This document shows positions 40,183 through 49,063 of a stretch of 64,000 bases of DNA, piece by piece. A program made the position numbers and the translations under genes. The notes under the pieces were generated by a model, which ran no database searches, had not been told where the DNA came from, and saw only the letters and a list, made by a program, of their open reading frames with translations. Position 1 is the stretch's first letter; each line of letters opens with the position of its first letter. Origin of the DNA: Scleromatobacter sp039920745 (lineage in GTDB: Bacteria; Pseudomonadota; Gammaproteobacteria; Burkholderiales; Burkholderiaceae_C); NCBI GenBank assembly GCA_039920745.1, contig JBDSDD010000092.1, positions 1 through 64,000 of the forward strand. Reading direction: 5' to 3'.

Positions 40183-42390
40183 ATGCCGCAAGCCGAGACG
40201 CCCATGCTGTCCGATGACGACCTGAGCGCGCTCGTGCGGGCGCGCCATCACGACCCGTTCGCTGTCCTGGGCCTGCACGTCGACCCCCAGGGCAAGCTGT
40301 GGGTCGGCGCAATGCTGCCAGTGGCGGTCTCAGTCGACGTGCTGGACGCGGCGGGCGCCTTCGTCGCCAAGCTCGAGCGCCGTCCCGGCACCGACCTGTT
40401 CGAAGGCCTGCTGCCCGGTCGCACCGAGCGCTTCGACTACCGCCTGCGCGTGCGCTGGGATTCCGGCGTGGAAGGCATCTACGCCGATGCGTACGCGTAT
40501 GGCCCGCTGATCTCCGACGACGACCTGCATTTCCTCGCCGAAGGCACGCATGTGCGGCCGTACGAGGTGCTTGGCGCGCAGCCGATGACGCTCGGCGACG
40601 CCGAGCATGCCGTCACCGGCGTGCGCTTCGCCGTGTGGGCGCCGAACGCGCGCCGCGTCAGCGTGGTGGGCGACTTCAACAACTGGGACGGCCGGCGTCA
40701 CCTGATGCGCGCGCGCGGCGGCTCGGGCGTGTGGGAGATGTTCGTCCCGCACCTGGTCGAGGGCGACCGCTACAAGTACGAGATCGTCGGCCCCGACGAC
40801 GCCTTGCAGCCGCTCAAGGCCGACCCCTACGCGCGCGCGGCGCAATTGCGGCCAGACAGCGCAAGCGTGGTAGCGGCGCTGCCGCCGCGGCGCGAATTGC
40901 CGGCCTCGCGCGCCGGCATGAACGACCGCCACGCGCCGCTGTCCATCTACGAGGTCCACCTGGGCTCGTGGCGGCGCCACGTCAACGGCGGCTTCAAGAC
41001 CTGGGACGAGCTCGCGGCCGAACTGCCGGCGTACGTGGCCGACCTCGGCTTCACGCATGTCGAGCTGATGCCCATCACCGAGTTCCCGTTCGACGGCTCG
41101 TGGGGCTACCAGACGCTGGGCATGTTTGCGCCCACTGCACGCTTCGGCTCGCCAGAAAGCTTCGCGCGCTTCGTCGACGCCTGCCACGCCAAGGGCATCG
41201 GCGTGATCCTCGACTGGGTGCCGGCGCACTTCCCGGTCGACGCGCATGGCTTGGCGCGCTTCGATGGCACCGCGCTCTACGAGTACGAGGATCCGCGCGA
41301 GGGCTTCCACCGCGACTGGAACACCTACATCTACAACTTCGGCCGGCCCGAAGTGCGCAATTTCCTGGCCGGCAGCGCGCTGTACTGGATCGAGCGCTTC
41401 GGCGTGGACGGCCTGCGCGTGGACGCGGTCGCGTCGATGATCTACCGCGACTACAGCCGCACGTCCGGCGAGTGGCTGCCCAACCGCTATGGCGGCCGCG
41501 AGAACCTCGAGGCGATCTCGCTGCTCAAGCACATCAACGAGGTCATCGGCGCCGAGGCGCCGGGTGCGGTCACGATGGCCGAGGAATCGACGACGTTCCC
41601 CAACGTCACCGAGCCCACCTACGCGGGCGGCCTGGGCTTCCATTTCAAGTGGAACATGGGCTGGATGCACGACACCCTGCAGTACATGCGCCAGCCGCAC
41701 GTGCAGCGTCGCTGGCACCACGAGAAACTCACGTTCGGCCTGGTCTACGCGTTCAGCGAGAACTTCCTGCTGCCCCTGTCGCACGACGAGGTGGTGCACG
41801 GCAAGGGCTCCTTGATCAGCAAGATGCCCGGCGACGACTGGCAGCGCTTCGCGAACCTGCGGGCGTACTTCGGCCTCATGTGGGCGCACCCCGGCAAGAA
41901 GCTGCTGTTCATGGGCCAGGAATTCGCCCAGGACAGTGAGTGGAACCACGACGCCGAGCTGCCCTGGCACTTGCTCAACAACGCCCGCAACGCCGGCGTG
42001 CGCCAGCTGGTGCGCGACCTGAACCGCCTGTACCGCGAGCTGCCGGCGCTGCACCGCCAGGACTGCGACGGCTTCGGCTTTGACTGGCTCGAGTCCACCG
42101 AGGCCACGCATTCGCTGCTGGCCTGGGTGCGTCGCGACGCCGACGGCCACCTGATGATCGCGGTCAGCAACATGACGCCGGTGCCGCAGTTCGGCTGGCG
42201 CCTGGGCGTGCCCGAAGGCGCCACCGGCTGGCGCGAGGTGCTCAACACCGACTCGTCGCATTACGGCGGCGGCAACGTCGGCAACGCCTCCGCGGTGCTG
42301 CCGGTGACGCCCGTGGCGTCGCACGGCCGCGCGCAGTCCATCATGCTGGTCGTGCCGCCGCTGGCCACCATCTACCTCGTGCCGGGTTGA
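40183..42390 (+). CDS. glgB: 1,4-alpha-glucan branching enzyme GlgB
   Basis: This 735-residue protein has the N1 domain (about 10-120), a CBM48 domain (about 130-230: VRFAVWAPNARRVSVVGDFNNWDG) and the GH13_9 barrel. Catalytic Asp is in GLRVDAVASMIY, Glu in MAEESTTFP and Asp in LSHDEVVHGKGS. The ATG at 40183 is 5 bases after glgP; the frame is open far upstream, but that part is a shadow of glgP. Met8 is an alternative start. Confidence 0.95.
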   Translation: MPQAETPMLSDDDLSALVRARHHDPFAVLGLHVDPQGKLWVGAMLPVAVSVDVLDAAGAFVAKLERRPGTDLFEGLLPGRTERFDYRLRVRWDSGVEGIYADAYAYGPLISDDDLHFLAEGTHVRPYEVLGAQPMTLGDAEHAVTGVRFAVWAPNARRVSVVGDFNNWDGRRHLMRARGGSGVWEMFVPHLVEGDRYKYEIVGPDDALQPLKADPYARAAQLRPDSASVVAALPPRRELPASRAGMNDRHAPLSIYEVHLGSWRRHVNGGFKTWDELAAELPAYVADLGFTHVELMPITEFPFDGSWGYQTLGMFAPTARFGSPESFARFVDACHAKGIGVILDWVPAHFPVDAHGLARFDGTALYEYEDPREGFHRDWNTYIYNFGRPEVRNFLAGSALYWIERFGVDGLRVDAVASMIYRDYSRTSGEWLPNRYGGRENLEAISLLKHINEVIGAEAPGAVTMAEESTTFPNVTEPTYAGGLGFHFKWNMGWMHDTLQYMRQPHVQRRWHHEKLTFGLVYAFSENFLLPLSHDEVVHGKGSLISKMPGDDWQRFANLRAYFGLMWAHPGKKLLFMGQEFAQDSEWNHDAELPWHLLNNARNAGVRQLVRDLNRLYRELPALHRQDCDGFGFDWLESTEATHSLLAWVRRDADGHLMIAVSNMTPVPQFGWRLGVPEGATGWREVLNTDSSHYGGGNVGNASAVLPVTPVASHGRAQSIMLVVPPLATIYLVPG

Positions 42391-42394
42391 GTCC

Positions 42395-44515
42395 ATGCAC
42401 GCGATTCCCGCCACCGCGCAGCCAGGGCGCTGCGAGCCGATGGGCGCGCACGCGCGCGACGGTGGCGTCAACTTTGCAGTCTTCTCGCACAACGCGCAGC
42501 GCGTCGAGCTGTGCCTGTTCGATGCGGCCGGCAGCACGGAGCTCAAGCGCTACGAGCTGCACGGCCCGCACGACGGCGTGTTCAACGGCTTCTTGCCGGG
42601 CATCGGCGTCGGCGCGGTGTACGGGCTGCGCGTGCACGGCCCGTACGACCCGTGCAACGGCCACCGCTTCAACCATCACAAGTTGCTGCTCGACCCGTGC
42701 GCGCGCGAGATCGTCGGCCGCTTCGAATGGAAGCCCGAGCACCACGGCTACCAGCTCGGGCACCCCGAAGGCGCACAGTCCTTCGACGATCGCGACAACG
42801 CCGCCAGCGCGCTGAAGGCCCGCGTCGCGCCCCCGGCTGCGCCCGCGCGAGGCTGGCTCAACGCGCCGCGCGTCGCACCGGCCGACGTCGTGCTCTACGA
42901 GGTGCACGTCAAGGGCTTCAGCCAGCAGCTGCCCGGCGTGCCGCCCGAGCTGCGCGGCACCTATGCCGGCCTGGCGCATCCCGCGTCGGTGGCGCACTTC
43001 AAGGCGCTGGGCGTCACCACGCTGTCGCTGCTGCCGGTGCATTACCACGTCGACGAGCCGGCGCTGGCGGGCCGCGGGCTGACCAACTACTGGGGCTACA
43101 ACACGCTGGGCTTCTTCTGCCCGGACCCCTGCCTGGCGAGCAAGCCGGACGATCCGTCGGCCGTCAACGCCGAGTTCCGCGCGATGGTCGCGACGCTTCA
43201 CGAGCACGGCCTCGAGGTGGTGCTGGACGTCGTCTACAACCACACCCCGGAGGGCAATGAGGCCGGCCCGACGATCAGCTTCCGCGGGCTGGACAACGCC
43301 AGCTGGTACCGGTTGATGGCCGACGATCCGAGCCGCCTCGAGAACCTCACCGGCTGCGGCAACACGCTCAACGCGATGCAGCCGCACGTGACGCAGTTCG
43401 TGCTGGACTCGCTGCGCTACTGGGTGCAGGAGATGGGCGTCGACGGCTTCCGCTTCGACCTCGCCCCCGTGCTGGGCCGCACCAAGAGCGGCTTCCAGCC
43501 CGATGCGCCGTTCTTCATCGCGATGCGCCAGGATCCGATCCTGGCGCGCGTGCACCTCATCGCCGAGCCCTGGGACGCCGCACCCGACGGCTACCAGGTG
43601 GGCCGCTTCCCCGGCCGCTTCCTCGAGTGGAACGACAAGTTCCGCGACACCGTGCGTCGCTACTGGCTGCACAGCGGCACGCCCGACGCGATCGGCCGCG
43701 GCGAGCTCGCGCGCCGCTTCACCGCGTCCAGCGACCTGTTCAACCACGGCCAGCGCACGCCGCTCGCGTCGGTCAACTTCCTCGCGGTGCACGACGGCTA
43801 CACGCTGGCCGACCTCACCAGCTATTCGCACAAGCACAACGAGTCCAACGGCGAGGGCAACCGTGACGGACGCGATGGCGAGCCGAGCGCGAACTTCGGC
43901 GTCGAAGGGCCCACCGACGACGAACGCGTCCTGGCGCTTCGCGGCCGCGTGCGGCGCGCGATGATGGCCACGCTGCTGCTCGCCCAAGGCACGCCGATGT
44001 TGTGCGCCGGCGACGAGATCGGCAACAGCCAGCAAGGCAACAACAACGCCTACTGCCACGACTCCCCGCTGGCGTGGCTGGACTGGGCCCATGCCGACGC
44101 GCAGTTCCAGCGCTTCGTCACCGACGTGCTCGCGCTGCGCCGCGCGCATGCCACGCTGCGGCCGTCCGACTGGCGCTCCACCGCGGCGGTGGGCGCCGGC
44201 GCGCCCCGCCTGACCTGGCTCAGCGGCCGCGGCCACGAGATGGGCGCGATCGACTGGGCCGACGAGAAGGCCCAGGCCTTTGCGTGCCGGATCGATCCGG
44301 CCCCGACGGCCGCCGCGCCGGTCGATCCGTCGCTGCTGGTGATGTTCAATGGCCAGGATCGCGCGCTCGACTTCCGCCTGCCGGCCGGCTTCTGGCAACT
44401 GGCGCTCGACTCCAGCCTCGCGCTGTCCGGGGAGATCTTCCCCGACTCGGTACTCACCCAATCCCTGCACCTGCCGGCCCGCGCGCTGGTGGTGCTCCGA
44501 CACCAGACCGCCTGA
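42395..44515 (+). CDS. glgX: glycogen debranching enzyme GlgX
   Basis: This 706-residue GH13_11 enzyme has an N-terminal CBM48 (DGGVNFAVFSHNAQRVELCLFD). The barrel has the isoamylase/GlgX motifs VVYNHTPEGNEAGPTISFRGLDN, DGFRFDLAPVLGR, HLIAEPWDA and AVHDGYTLADLTSY. It cleaves alpha-1,6 branches from phosphorylase limit dextrins. The start is 4 bases after the glgB stop. Confidence 0.94.
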   Translation: MHAIPATAQPGRCEPMGAHARDGGVNFAVFSHNAQRVELCLFDAAGSTELKRYELHGPHDGVFNGFLPGIGVGAVYGLRVHGPYDPCNGHRFNHHKLLLDPCAREIVGRFEWKPEHHGYQLGHPEGAQSFDDRDNAASALKARVAPPAAPARGWLNAPRVAPADVVLYEVHVKGFSQQLPGVPPELRGTYAGLAHPASVAHFKALGVTTLSLLPVHYHVDEPALAGRGLTNYWGYNTLGFFCPDPCLASKPDDPSAVNAEFRAMVATLHEHGLEVVLDVVYNHTPEGNEAGPTISFRGLDNASWYRLMADDPSRLENLTGCGNTLNAMQPHVTQFVLDSLRYWVQEMGVDGFRFDLAPVLGRTKSGFQPDAPFFIAMRQDPILARVHLIAEPWDAAPDGYQVGRFPGRFLEWNDKFRDTVRRYWLHSGTPDAIGRGELARRFTASSDLFNHGQRTPLASVNFLAVHDGYTLADLTSYSHKHNESNGEGNRDGRDGEPSANFGVEGPTDDERVLALRGRVRRAMMATLLLAQGTPMLCAGDEIGNSQQGNNNAYCHDSPLAWLDWAHADAQFQRFVTDVLALRRAHATLRPSDWRSTAAVGAGAPRLTWLSGRGHEMGAIDWADEKAQAFACRIDPAPTAAAPVDPSLLVMFNGQDRALDFRLPAGFWQLALDSSLALSGEIFPDSVLTQSLHLPARALVVLRHQTA

Positions 44516-44523
44516 GACACATC

Positions 44524-46041
44524 ATGGATCTTCAAAAGCGCTCCGCCGGCGTGCTGCTGCACACCACCTCCTTGCCCGGTCCGCACGGCATCGGCGACTT
44601 CGGCCCCGCGGCGTTCCAGTTCGTCGACTGGCTGGCGGCGGCCGGCCAGTCGATCTGGCAGCTGCTGCCCACCGCACCGATCGGTCCGGCCAACTCGCCC
44701 TACCAGAGCGTGTCGGCGTTCGCCGGCAGCCCGCTGATGGTGGCGCTGGAACCGCTGGTGGCCAAGGGCTGGCTGGCGCAGCCCGTGCTGCCGCATGCCG
44801 GCTTCGACGCGCGCAAGGTCGACTATTGCAAGGTCGTTCCGTGGCGCATCGAGCAGTTGCGTGCGGCTGCAACCGGCTTCTTCTTGACGACGACGCCGCA
44901 AGACCGTGGGGAATTCGACAAGTGGTGCGCCGAGCAGGCCTCCTGGCTGAACGACTACGCGCTCTTCATGGCGCTGGAGACCGTGAACGAAGGACGTGCG
45001 TGGTGGACATGGTCGGATGGCCTGCGTCGGCGCGACGAGAAGGCGCTTGCTGACGCGCGGCGCGAACACGGCATGGAATGCACGTTCTGGCAGTTCGTCC
45101 AGTGGCAGTTCGACGTGCAACTGGCCGAAGTCAAGCAGTACGCCAACGAGCGCGGCGTCTTCCTCATGGGCGACCTGCCGATCTTCGTCGCGCACCACAG
45201 CGCCGATGTCTGGGCCCGGCCCGACCTGTACACGCTGGACGAACAGTTCCAGCCCACGGTGGTGGCCGGCTGCCCACCCGACGCGATGGCCGTGGACGGC
45301 CAGCGCTGGGGCAACCCGCTGTACCACTGGGATCGCATGGCCGCGGAGGATTTCGGCTGGTGGACTGCGCGCGTCTGCCGCGCCCTCGAGCAGGCCGACG
45401 TGTTCCGCATCGACCACTTTCGCGGCTTTGCGGGCTACTACGAGATCCCCGCATCGTGTCCGACGGCGCGCGAAGGCACCTGGCGCACCGGCCCCGGCAA
45501 GGCGCTGTTCGATGCGATCGAACGTGCGCTGGGCCCGCTGCCCATCGTCGCGGAAGACCTCGGCTTCATCACGCCCGATGTCGTCACGCTGCGCGACGAC
45601 TGCGGCTTCCCCGGCATGCGCATCCTGCAGTTCGGCTTCGGCGACGACGCGGGCAACGAGTTCCTGCCGCACAACTACATCGCCAACACGATCGCCTACA
45701 CCGGCACGCACGACAACGACACCGCGCGTGGCTGGTGGGACAACGCCAGCCCGCACGAGCGCGCCTATGTCGGCAGCTACCTGGCCAGCGGCGGCGACGA
45801 CATCCACTGGGCCATGATCCGCGCCTGCTGCAACTCGGTGGCCAACGTCGCCGTGTTCCAGTTGCAGGACGTGCTGGGCCTGGGCAGCGTCCACCGCATG
45901 AACACGCCGGGCACCGTCGGTGACCAGAACTGGTCGTGGCGCTTCGACTGGCCCATGCTGGGCAGCGAGCCGGGCCGCGTGCTGGGCCTGATCAGCGCGG
46001 CCAGCGGCCGCGCGCCGTTCGCGCTCGTGCACCTGCCCTAA
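44524..46041 (+). CDS. malQ: 4-alpha-glucanotransferase (amylomaltase) MalQ
   Basis: This 505-residue GH77 enzyme has SLPGPHGIGDFGPAAFQFVDWLAAAG at the N-terminus. The catalytic Asp is in FRIDHFRGF, Glu in VAEDLGFI and the last Asp in GTHDNDTARGW. It transfers maltooligosaccharide units so that short maltodextrins can be used by GlgP. The ATG at 44524 lies 8 bases after glgX. The 505-aa form matches the plastidial/bacterial short type rather than the 694-aa E. coli type. Confidence 0.94.
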   Translation: MDLQKRSAGVLLHTTSLPGPHGIGDFGPAAFQFVDWLAAAGQSIWQLLPTAPIGPANSPYQSVSAFAGSPLMVALEPLVAKGWLAQPVLPHAGFDARKVDYCKVVPWRIEQLRAAATGFFLTTTPQDRGEFDKWCAEQASWLNDYALFMALETVNEGRAWWTWSDGLRRRDEKALADARREHGMECTFWQFVQWQFDVQLAEVKQYANERGVFLMGDLPIFVAHHSADVWARPDLYTLDEQFQPTVVAGCPPDAMAVDGQRWGNPLYHWDRMAAEDFGWWTARVCRALEQADVFRIDHFRGFAGYYEIPASCPTAREGTWRTGPGKALFDAIERALGPLPIVAEDLGFITPDVVTLRDDCGFPGMRILQFGFGDDAGNEFLPHNYIANTIAYTGTHDNDTARGWWDNASPHERAYVGSYLASGGDDIHWAMIRACCNSVANVAVFQLQDVLGLGSVHRMNTPGTVGDQNWSWRFDWPMLGSEPGRVLGLISAASGRAPFALVHLP

Positions 46042-46057
46042 GACGTCCCTGCCCACC

Positions 46058-47461
46058 ATGAAGTCCTACGGCCCGCCGACTCCCCGGCGCCGCGGATTCG
46101 TGGCGCGGCATCCCTATCTCGCGTTGGCGCTGCTGCTGCACGTCGCCGTGTTCGGCGGCCTCTACAAGATCGGCAGCGTGCAGGTCGCGCGTGCCGTCGA
46201 CGCGCACACCGGCGCGCGCATCGAGGCGTCGCTGGAGGCGGCGCGTCGCCTGCAGATGACGCGCTACGTGCGCCATCTCGAGGACATGCAGCGGCGCCTC
46301 GACGCGGCCACCGGCACGAAGTCTTGGGACGGTGGCGCGAGCGCGCCGGCAGAGCCGGCGTCGAATGCGGCGTCCGATTCCAGGGTGCTTCTGCAACGCG
46401 CGCAGGCGCTCGCCGAGCGCATCGAACACACCGAGCAAGTGCAGCGTGCCAGGGAACTGGCCCGCCTGCTGAAGATCCCGCCCGAGCAGGCTCTGGCCAA
46501 GATCAAAGCCGAAGACCAGGCCCAGCGCGCGACGCAAGCGCCGTTGCCGTCCGACCCGGCCAGCGCCGCGGCGCAGCTCGAGCAACGCGCGCGCCAGGCG
46601 CTCGAGCGCGAGGCACAGCGCCAGGCGCGGGGCGAGCTGGGCAGTCCCGTGACGTTGGCGCATGGCGGTGGCAACAAGGGCTCGGGCGGCAGCGGGTCGG
46701 GGCAGGGCAACGGCAGCGGCCAGGCCGGCGCGGGAAAGCACGGCCAAGGCGACGCCAGCGGGAGCGGCGCCGCAGGCGGGAGGGGCACGGGCCACGGCGA
46801 CGGTTCGGACGACGGCGAACCCGCGCTGGCCGGCGGCCCGCTGCGCACCGAGTCCGGCTTCGCCGATCCGCGCAACTATGCCAAGGCCGCTGACATGCCC
46901 CTGTTCACGCTCGCGAGCGTGCGCCAGGGCCGCGGGCGCGTGCTGGGCCGCGGCGGCGAGTTCGCCAATCGCGTCTACCTCGATCAGTGGTACGTGGTCG
47001 GCCCGTTCGAGGCGCATGGCCGGGGCAGCCTGCAGGAGGCCTATCCGCCGGAGTGGGGCGTCGACCTGGACGCCGTCTATCGCGGCAAAGGCGGCAGCTT
47101 GCTGCAATGGGCGCTGGCCGACAGCGCCGACTACCCGTTCATCCCGCCCGACCGCGCGGAGGACGCCGTCTTCTATGCGTGGACGCAAGTGCGGGTCGAG
47201 CGCGACACGGTGGTGTGGCTGGACATCGGCGCCGACGACGACTCCAAGCTCTGGGTCAACGATTCGCTGGTGTGGGTGAGTGGCGACGCCGACAAGGCCT
47301 GGTACCACCGGCCGTTCACCCGACTCGGCGTGCAGATCGGCACCTACGACCTCGTCGAAGGCCGGCGCCGCGTCGTGCTGCACGCGGGCAGCAACACGCT
47401 GCTGTTCAAGCTGTACAACGGCATTGACCTGATGTTCCTGTCGGTCGTGATGACGCGCTGA
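46058..47461 (+). CDS. membrane-anchored protein of unknown function at the end of the glg operon
   Basis: This 467-residue protein has one TM helix at about 21-42 (HPYLALALLLHVAVFGGLYK) with a short cytoplasmic N-terminus. A helical, Arg/Glu/Gln-rich segment (about 45-200) and a very Gly/Ser/Asn-rich linker (about 205-255) follow. The C-terminal beta-sandwich-like domain contains VYLDQWYVVGPF, VVWLDIGADDDSKLWVNDSLVW and LHAGSNTLLFKLYNG. That pattern resembles PA14/CBM-like sandwich domains found beside glycosidases. It lies 16 bases after malQ. The function may be glucan binding at the periplasmic side; this is inference. Confidence 0.65.
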   Translation: MKSYGPPTPRRRGFVARHPYLALALLLHVAVFGGLYKIGSVQVARAVDAHTGARIEASLEAARRLQMTRYVRHLEDMQRRLDAATGTKSWDGGASAPAEPASNAASDSRVLLQRAQALAERIEHTEQVQRARELARLLKIPPEQALAKIKAEDQAQRATQAPLPSDPASAAAQLEQRARQALEREAQRQARGELGSPVTLAHGGGNKGSGGSGSGQGNGSGQAGAGKHGQGDASGSGAAGGRGTGHGDGSDDGEPALAGGPLRTESGFADPRNYAKAADMPLFTLASVRQGRGRVLGRGGEFANRVYLDQWYVVGPFEAHGRGSLQEAYPPEWGVDLDAVYRGKGGSLLQWALADSADYPFIPPDRAEDAVFYAWTQVRVERDTVVWLDIGADDDSKLWVNDSLVWVSGDADKAWYHRPFTRLGVQIGTYDLVEGRRRVVLHAGSNTLLFKLYNGIDLMFLSVVMTR

Positions 47462-47581
47462 AGGCCCGTCAGCTGGGCAGCTCGTCGACCAGACACGCGT
47501 GCAGCGCGCCACGGTCGAGGCCCGCGGCCACCACAGTTGCGCGCGTCGATCGCGCCATGTGATCTTGCCGATCCCCCGCGA

Positions 47582-49063
47582 TCAGTTCGCGCCCAGTTGC
47601 TGCGTCGACCACCCGCCCCCCAACGCAGTCACCATGTTGATGGCCGCGGTCTGGCGGTTGAGCGACACCTGCATCAACGCGCGTCGCGCGCTCAGCGCCG
47701 AGGCCTGGGCCGTGACGACGTCGGTGTAGGCGACCAGGCCCTGCTTGTAGCGGTTCTGCATCTCCTGCTCGGTCTGGTCGGCAGCCTGCGAGGCCAGCTT
47801 GCGCAGCGCCTGCTGTTGCTCCAGCGACGTCGCGGCCGACAACTGATCTTCCACCGCGGAGAAGGCCGTCAGCACCGTCTGGCGGTACTGCGCGACGCTC
47901 TGCTTCCAGTTGGCCTGCGCCGCCTCGACATGCGCCGTGCGAGCGCCGCCGTCGAAGAGCGTCTCGGCCAGTGACACGCCCAGCGACCAGGCGAAGCTGG
48001 ACGCGTTGAACAGGTCGCCCAGCCGCGTCGCGCCCTGGCTGCCGCTCGCGCTGAGCGTGAGCGACGGGAAGTACGCGGCGCGCGCGACACCGATGTTGGC
48101 GTTGGCGACGGCCACGTGGCGCTGTGCGGCGGCGATGTCGGGCCGGCGCTGCAGCAGCTCGGACGGCAGTCCCACCGGGATCGCCGGGACGCTCGTCGAG
48201 TTCCAGTCGCCGGACGGCAGCGTGAATGTGGCCGGCGCCTGGCCGACCAGCACGGCCATCGCATGGAACAACTGCGCGCGTTGCTGCTGCAACGACACGA
48301 GGTCGGCCTGTGCGTTGGCGAGCTGGGTCTGCGCCTGCAGCACGTCGCTCTTCTGCGCGATCGCGGCGGCGTAGCGGTTCTGCGTGATCTGCAGCGAGCG
48401 CCGGAAGCCGGTGATCGTGGTCTGCAGGCTGACCACCTCGGCGTCGGCCTCGCGCACCGACAGGTAGTCGGTGGCGAAGGTCGTCTGCGCCGACAGCAGC
48501 GCGGCGGCGAGGTCGGCCTCGCTGGCCTGCGCGGTGGCGTCGGCGGCCGACACGCTGTTGGCGATGCGGCCCCACAGGTCGGGCTCCCAGCTGGCGCCCA
48601 GTCCCAACGAGTAGCGGTTGCTGGAGCCGGGAGACGTGGCGGTCGAACTCGAGTCGCTGCCCTTGCCACCGGTACCCGAACGCGTCGCACCCGCGCTCAG
48701 CGACAGCGTGGGGAAGAACGACGCGCGTTGCTCGCGCACGGCGGCGCGCGACTCCTCGACGGCCGCAGCGGCCGCGGCGACGTTCTGGTTCGACACCGCG
48801 ACTTGCTGCATGAGCTGGTTGAGCGCCGCATCGTCGAACAGCGTCCACCACGGGCCGCGCGTGAGCGTGTCGGCGGGCGCGGCGGCCATCCATCCGGGCG
48901 GCGGCTCGAGGTACCGCGCAGAGGTCGGTGCATCGACCTTGTGCGACGGCGCGAGCGCGGTGCAGGCGCCCAGCGCGATCAGGCTGGCGAGCGCGAGTGC
49001 GCTGCGCGCGGCGCGCGCAGGAGCGCGCCTGAAGGGGAGGGGAGTGCCCATCGTCATCATCAA
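47582..49063 (-). CDS. NodT-family RND outer-membrane lipoprotein
   Basis: This 493-residue protein has a lipoprotein signal (lipobox LGAC near residue 34), then the NodT opening SARYLEPPPGWMAAAPADTLTRGPWWTLFDD. Two OEP repeats (MQQVAVSNQNVAAAAAAVEESRA; LLQRRPDIAAAQRHVAVANANIG) follow. It is the exit duct for the MdtABC-type pump encoded upstream. Its start overlaps the mdtC-like stop (ATGA). The C-terminus converges with the glg-operon end, 120 bases away. Confidence 0.9.
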   Translation of the reverse strand: MMMTMGTPLPFRRAPARAARSALALASLIALGACTALAPSHKVDAPTSARYLEPPPGWMAAAPADTLTRGPWWTLFDDAALNQLMQQVAVSNQNVAAAAAAVEESRAAVREQRASFFPTLSLSAGATRSGTGGKGSDSSSTATSPGSSNRYSLGLGASWEPDLWGRIANSVSAADATAQASEADLAAALLSAQTTFATDYLSVREADAEVVSLQTTITGFRRSLQITQNRYAAAIAQKSDVLQAQTQLANAQADLVSLQQQRAQLFHAMAVLVGQAPATFTLPSGDWNSTSVPAIPVGLPSELLQRRPDIAAAQRHVAVANANIGVARAAYFPSLTLSASGSQGATRLGDLFNASSFAWSLGVSLAETLFDGGARTAHVEAAQANWKQSVAQYRQTVLTAFSAVEDQLSAATSLEQQQALRKLASQAADQTEQEMQNRYKQGLVAYTDVVTAQASALSARRALMQVSLNRQTAAINMVTALGGGWSTQQLGAN

